Source: an uncultured Eubacteriales bacterium
GTDB lineage: Bacteria; Bacillota; Clostridia; Lachnospirales; Anaerotignaceae
Length of the DNA stretch: 7,342 nucleotides
Reading direction: 5' to 3'
Assembly (NCBI GenBank): GCA_934256695.1
Contig: CAKQPE010000105.1
Span: forward strand, 1-7,342
Within the stretch, counting starts at the first letter, position 1. The number at the start of each line of letters is the position of its first letter. Below the pieces are notes generated by a model. It was not told the origin of the DNA, ran no database searches, and saw only the letters and a list, made by a program, of their open reading frames with translations. The position numbers were made by a program, and so were the translations under genes. Positions 6,501 to 7,342 of this stretch are shown here, one piece after another.

Positions 6501-7118
6501 GACATCGGTTACGGCGGACTTGACCACGTAATCGCTGCTGACGAAGACGTTAACATCATCTGCGTTGACACAGAGGTTTACTCAAATACAGGCGGTCAGT
6601 CTTCTAAGGCTACACCTACAGCTGCTGTTGCTCAGTTCGCTGCTGCTGGTAAGAGAACAAAGAAGAAAGACCTTGGTATGATGGCTATGAGCTATGGTTA
6701 TGTATACGTAGCACAGGTTGCTATGGGTTACGATCCACAGCAGACACTTACAGCTATCAAAGAAGCTGAAGCATATAAGGGACCATCTCTTATCATCGCT
6801 TACGCTCCATGTATCAACCACGGTATCAAGGGCGGTATGAGCAATGCTCAGAACCATGCTAAGGCTGCTGTTGAAGCTGGTTACTGGCACTGCTACAGAT
6901 TCAATCCTGATCTCAAGAAAGAGGGCAAGAACCCATTCATTCTTGACTCTAAGGCTCCATCAGCAAGCTTCAGAGATTTCTTAATGAGCGAAGTTCGTTA
7001 TACTTCACTTTCAAGAAAGTTCCCTGAAATTGCAGAAGAACTCTTCGCTAAGGCTGAAAGAGATGCTCAGGACAGAACTGAAAGCTACCTTCGTCTTAAA
7101 AAAGAATATGACGCTTAA
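3585..7118 (+). CDS. nifJ: Pyruvate:ferredoxin (flavodoxin) oxidoreductase, single-chain
   Basis: This cytoplasmic enzyme (EC 1.2.7.1) converts pyruvate, CoA and oxidised ferredoxin to acetyl-CoA, CO2 and reduced ferredoxin. The 1177-residue chain shows the full domain order of single-chain enzymes. Residues 1-255 hold the pyruvate/TPP part, with YPITPSS (30-36), Glu66 in QHEGGAAG and Arg116 in VSARAL. A transketolase-like domain II (about 260-415) and the gamma-type domain III (about 420-570) follow, then an EKR-type segment (about 575-640). The two-cluster ferredoxin domain has CxxCxxCxxxC at 693-703 and CxxCxxCxxxC at 750-760. The C-terminal TPP domain has GDG (967-969) and Asn1001 in VYSNTGGQ. 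Cys817, Cys820, Cys845 and Cys1076 should bind the third, proximal cluster. The chain ends about where the Desulfovibrio africanus enzyme begins its extra C-terminal extension, linked there to oxygen tolerance, so this enzyme is probably oxygen-sensitive. Codon choice is strongly biased, with ATA for Ile nearly absent, as in highly expressed genes. It is monocistronic, with its own promoter and terminator. Confidence 0.98.
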   Translation: MKRPLKKATMDGNTAAAHASYAFTEVATIYPITPSSVMAEMVDEWSANGRKNIFGETVEVREMQHEGGAAGAVHGVLQGGGLASTYTASQGLMLMLPNMYKIAGELLPGVFHVSARALASNALSIFGDHQDVMTCRNTGFTMLAGSSVQQAFHMGCVAHLSAIKSRVPVLHFFDGFRTSHEYQKIELIDYDDLKELVDWDALKAFRDNALNPDHPKSRGSAENPDVFFQARESTNKFYTAVPGIIEEYMNKINELAGTDYKLFNYYGDPTAEDVIISMGSSCGVIRETIEYWNARGKKLGLVEVHLFRPFVGEALLNAVPVTAKRIAVLDRTKEPGALGEPLYMDVKNVFADSDRKPLIVGGRYGLGSKDFTPMDVMAVYQNLWAAEPKNGFTVSIVDDVTNLSLPDFAEPFDSTPEGNFSCKFWGLGSDGTVGANKQAVKIIGDHTDYNAQAYFAYDSKKSGGVTISHLRFGPKKIEGSYQIKAANFIACHNQAYVHKYDLIGDLKDGGSFLLNTIWSPEELEKELPASLKRKIAQKHAKFYTLDAVDIAKEIGLGGRINMIMQAAFFQISKIIPVEDAVKYLKEQINKTYGAKGQDIVDMNCAAVDKGITMVKEIEVPAEWANAVDAPVEENKEIPAFFKDVLFKMGRQEGNDLPVSAFNGHEDGSWEPGFTQWEKRGIAIDVPEWDSTKCVQCNRCSIVCSHAVIRPTLLDAEEAAKAPAGYAMLDVKAPAELKEYKYHLSLSGMDCTGCGVCVKTCPTKALSMKAFAPMQEKMNAEWDYTINNVKAKAIDDKQKGTVKGSQFLKPYLEFSGACAGCGETPYLKLITQLYGGRMRIANSAGCTHIWGGSPEIPYCTDERGFGVAWASGLFEDTAEYGYGMYLGTKAVRKWLKSQAEDLAATTANEELKAAATEWADNYLEADGTRERADKFIAAMEKAGIDEKVKPIYERKDYLIKQSQWIVGGDGWAYDIGYGGLDHVIAADEDVNIICVDTEVYSNTGGQSSKATPTAAVAQFAAAGKRTKKKDLGMMAMSYGYVYVAQVAMGYDPQQTLTAIKEAEAYKGPSLIIAYAPCINHGIKGGMSNAQNHAKAAVEAGYWHCYRFNPDLKKEGKNPFILDSKAPSASFRDFLMSEVRYTSLSRKFPEIAEELFAKAERDAQDRTESYLRLKKEYDA

Positions 7119-7137
7119 TTGTTAAGTTAAGTGTTTC

Positions 7138-7168
7138 AAGAGGTGTCGATTTATCGGCACCTCTTTTT
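7138..7168 (+). terminator. Intrinsic terminator of nifJ
   Basis: AGAGGTGTCGA (7139-7149) pairs with TCGGCACCTCT (7154-7164) with one G-U pair and a TTTA loop, followed by TTTTT (7164-7168). A7138 can add one more pair. It begins 20 bases after the stop and closes the single-gene nifJ transcript. Confidence 0.93.
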
Positions 7169-7181
7169 GTGTATAGAAAAT

Positions 7182-7199
7182 AAATTAAATATTTAATTT
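7182..7199. repeat. 18-bp perfect AT palindrome
   Basis: AAATTAAATATTTAATTT is self-complementary over 18 bases and contains only A and T. It covers the -35 region of the candidate promoter at 7192-7220, where an operator would sit. In such AT-rich DNA a chance origin is possible. Confidence 0.35.
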
Positions 7200-7220
7200 T
7201 TTTGCTGAATTGTGTATAAT
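7192..7220 (+). promoter_or_regulatory. Candidate promoter for an element beyond the right edge
   Basis: A perfect -10 TATAAT (7215-7220) lies 17 bases after a weak -35 TTTAAT (7192-7197). Transcription would start near 7227 and run into the hairpin at 7296-7340. It lies just after the nifJ terminator, as expected for a new unit. The weak -35 and AT-rich setting limit confidence. Confidence 0.45.
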
Positions 7221-7295
7221 ATGATTTATAAAAAATAAATAAAAAAAATAAATTAAAATAATTTATTCAGACTGTAGACAAAGTTATTTTATAAA

Positions 7296-7340
7296 GCGGA
7301 AGGGTTCGGGAAACGAATGGGTTTCCCGAATGGAATCCGC
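7296..7340 (+). other. Two-part hairpin at the right edge, possible RNA or leader element
   Basis: GCGGA (7296-7300) pairs with TCCGC (7336-7340). An internal loop with AGGG on one side and TGGAA on the other separates this from a perfect 10-bp stem, TTCGGGAAAC (7305-7314) with GTTTCCCGAA (7321-7330), closed by GAATGG. This is a marked GC-rich island after 100 AT-rich bases. No U-tract is visible before the window ends, so terminator, structured leader, small RNA and mobile-element end all remain possible. A short reading frame from ATG at 7317 (MGFPNGIR) cannot be excluded as the start of a gene; GGAAGGG lies 12 bases before it, which is rather far. Confidence 0.45.
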
Positions 7341-7342
7341 AG

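Noticed and set aside
3585..7118. nifJ as a sign of a nitrogen fixation cluster
   Set aside because: No other nif gene is present, and in fermentative Clostridia this enzyme serves central pyruvate metabolism.
7247..7267. AATAAATT/AATTTATT inverted repeat in the last intergenic stretch
   Set aside because: It has only A-T pairs in a low-complexity run, so chance explains it.

Overview
The window looks like chromosomal DNA from an AT-rich, strictly anaerobic, low-GC Gram-positive bacterium, most likely a gut or rumen Clostridia/Lachnospiraceae-type organism. This is inferred from the strong purine-rich ribosome binding sites, very AT-rich spacers, a TTG start, intrinsic terminators with U-tracts, and a clostridial-type single-chain pyruvate:ferredoxin oxidoreductase with heavily biased codons. 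Species cannot be assigned from sequence alone.

Layout. Positions 1-103 hold short perfect hairpins with three-base loops, two of them in near-repeated units, and look like the end of a small palindromic repeat cluster. Positions 131-3150 hold a two-gene, translationally coupled unit on the + strand. The first gene is a DUF2201-type protein with an N-terminal metallopeptidase-like part and a C-terminal VWA-like part. The second is a MoxR-type AAA+ ATPase that starts at TTG inside the stop of the first (TTGA overlap). An intrinsic terminator follows at 3233-3287.

Positions 3151-3584 (434 bases) have no gene but are rich in signals: the terminator, a 13-bp inverted repeat, a Rex-box-like site, a 14-bp perfect palindrome, a good sigma-A promoter with an extended -10, a folded leader of about 118 nt and a very strong ribosome binding site. 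They serve nifJ (3585-7118), a complete 1177-residue pyruvate:ferredoxin (flavodoxin) oxidoreductase. Its TPP-site residues and all twelve cysteines for three [4Fe-4S] clusters are visible. It ends at a clear terminator (7138-7168). The last 170 bases contain an 18-bp AT palindrome, a candidate promoter and a strong hairpin near the right edge, which probably belong to a gene or RNA that continues outside the window.

How the genes work together. The AAA+/VWA pair probably forms a MoxR-VWA chaperone-like machine whose client is unknown. nifJ is a separate transcription unit and supplies acetyl-CoA and reduced ferredoxin from pyruvate, the core of anaerobic fermentation. Nothing in the sequence links the pair to nifJ functionally. 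I do not see a wholly new system; the least explained items are the hairpin cluster at the left edge, the nifJ control region, the uncharacterised AAA+/VWA pair and the hairpin at the right edge.
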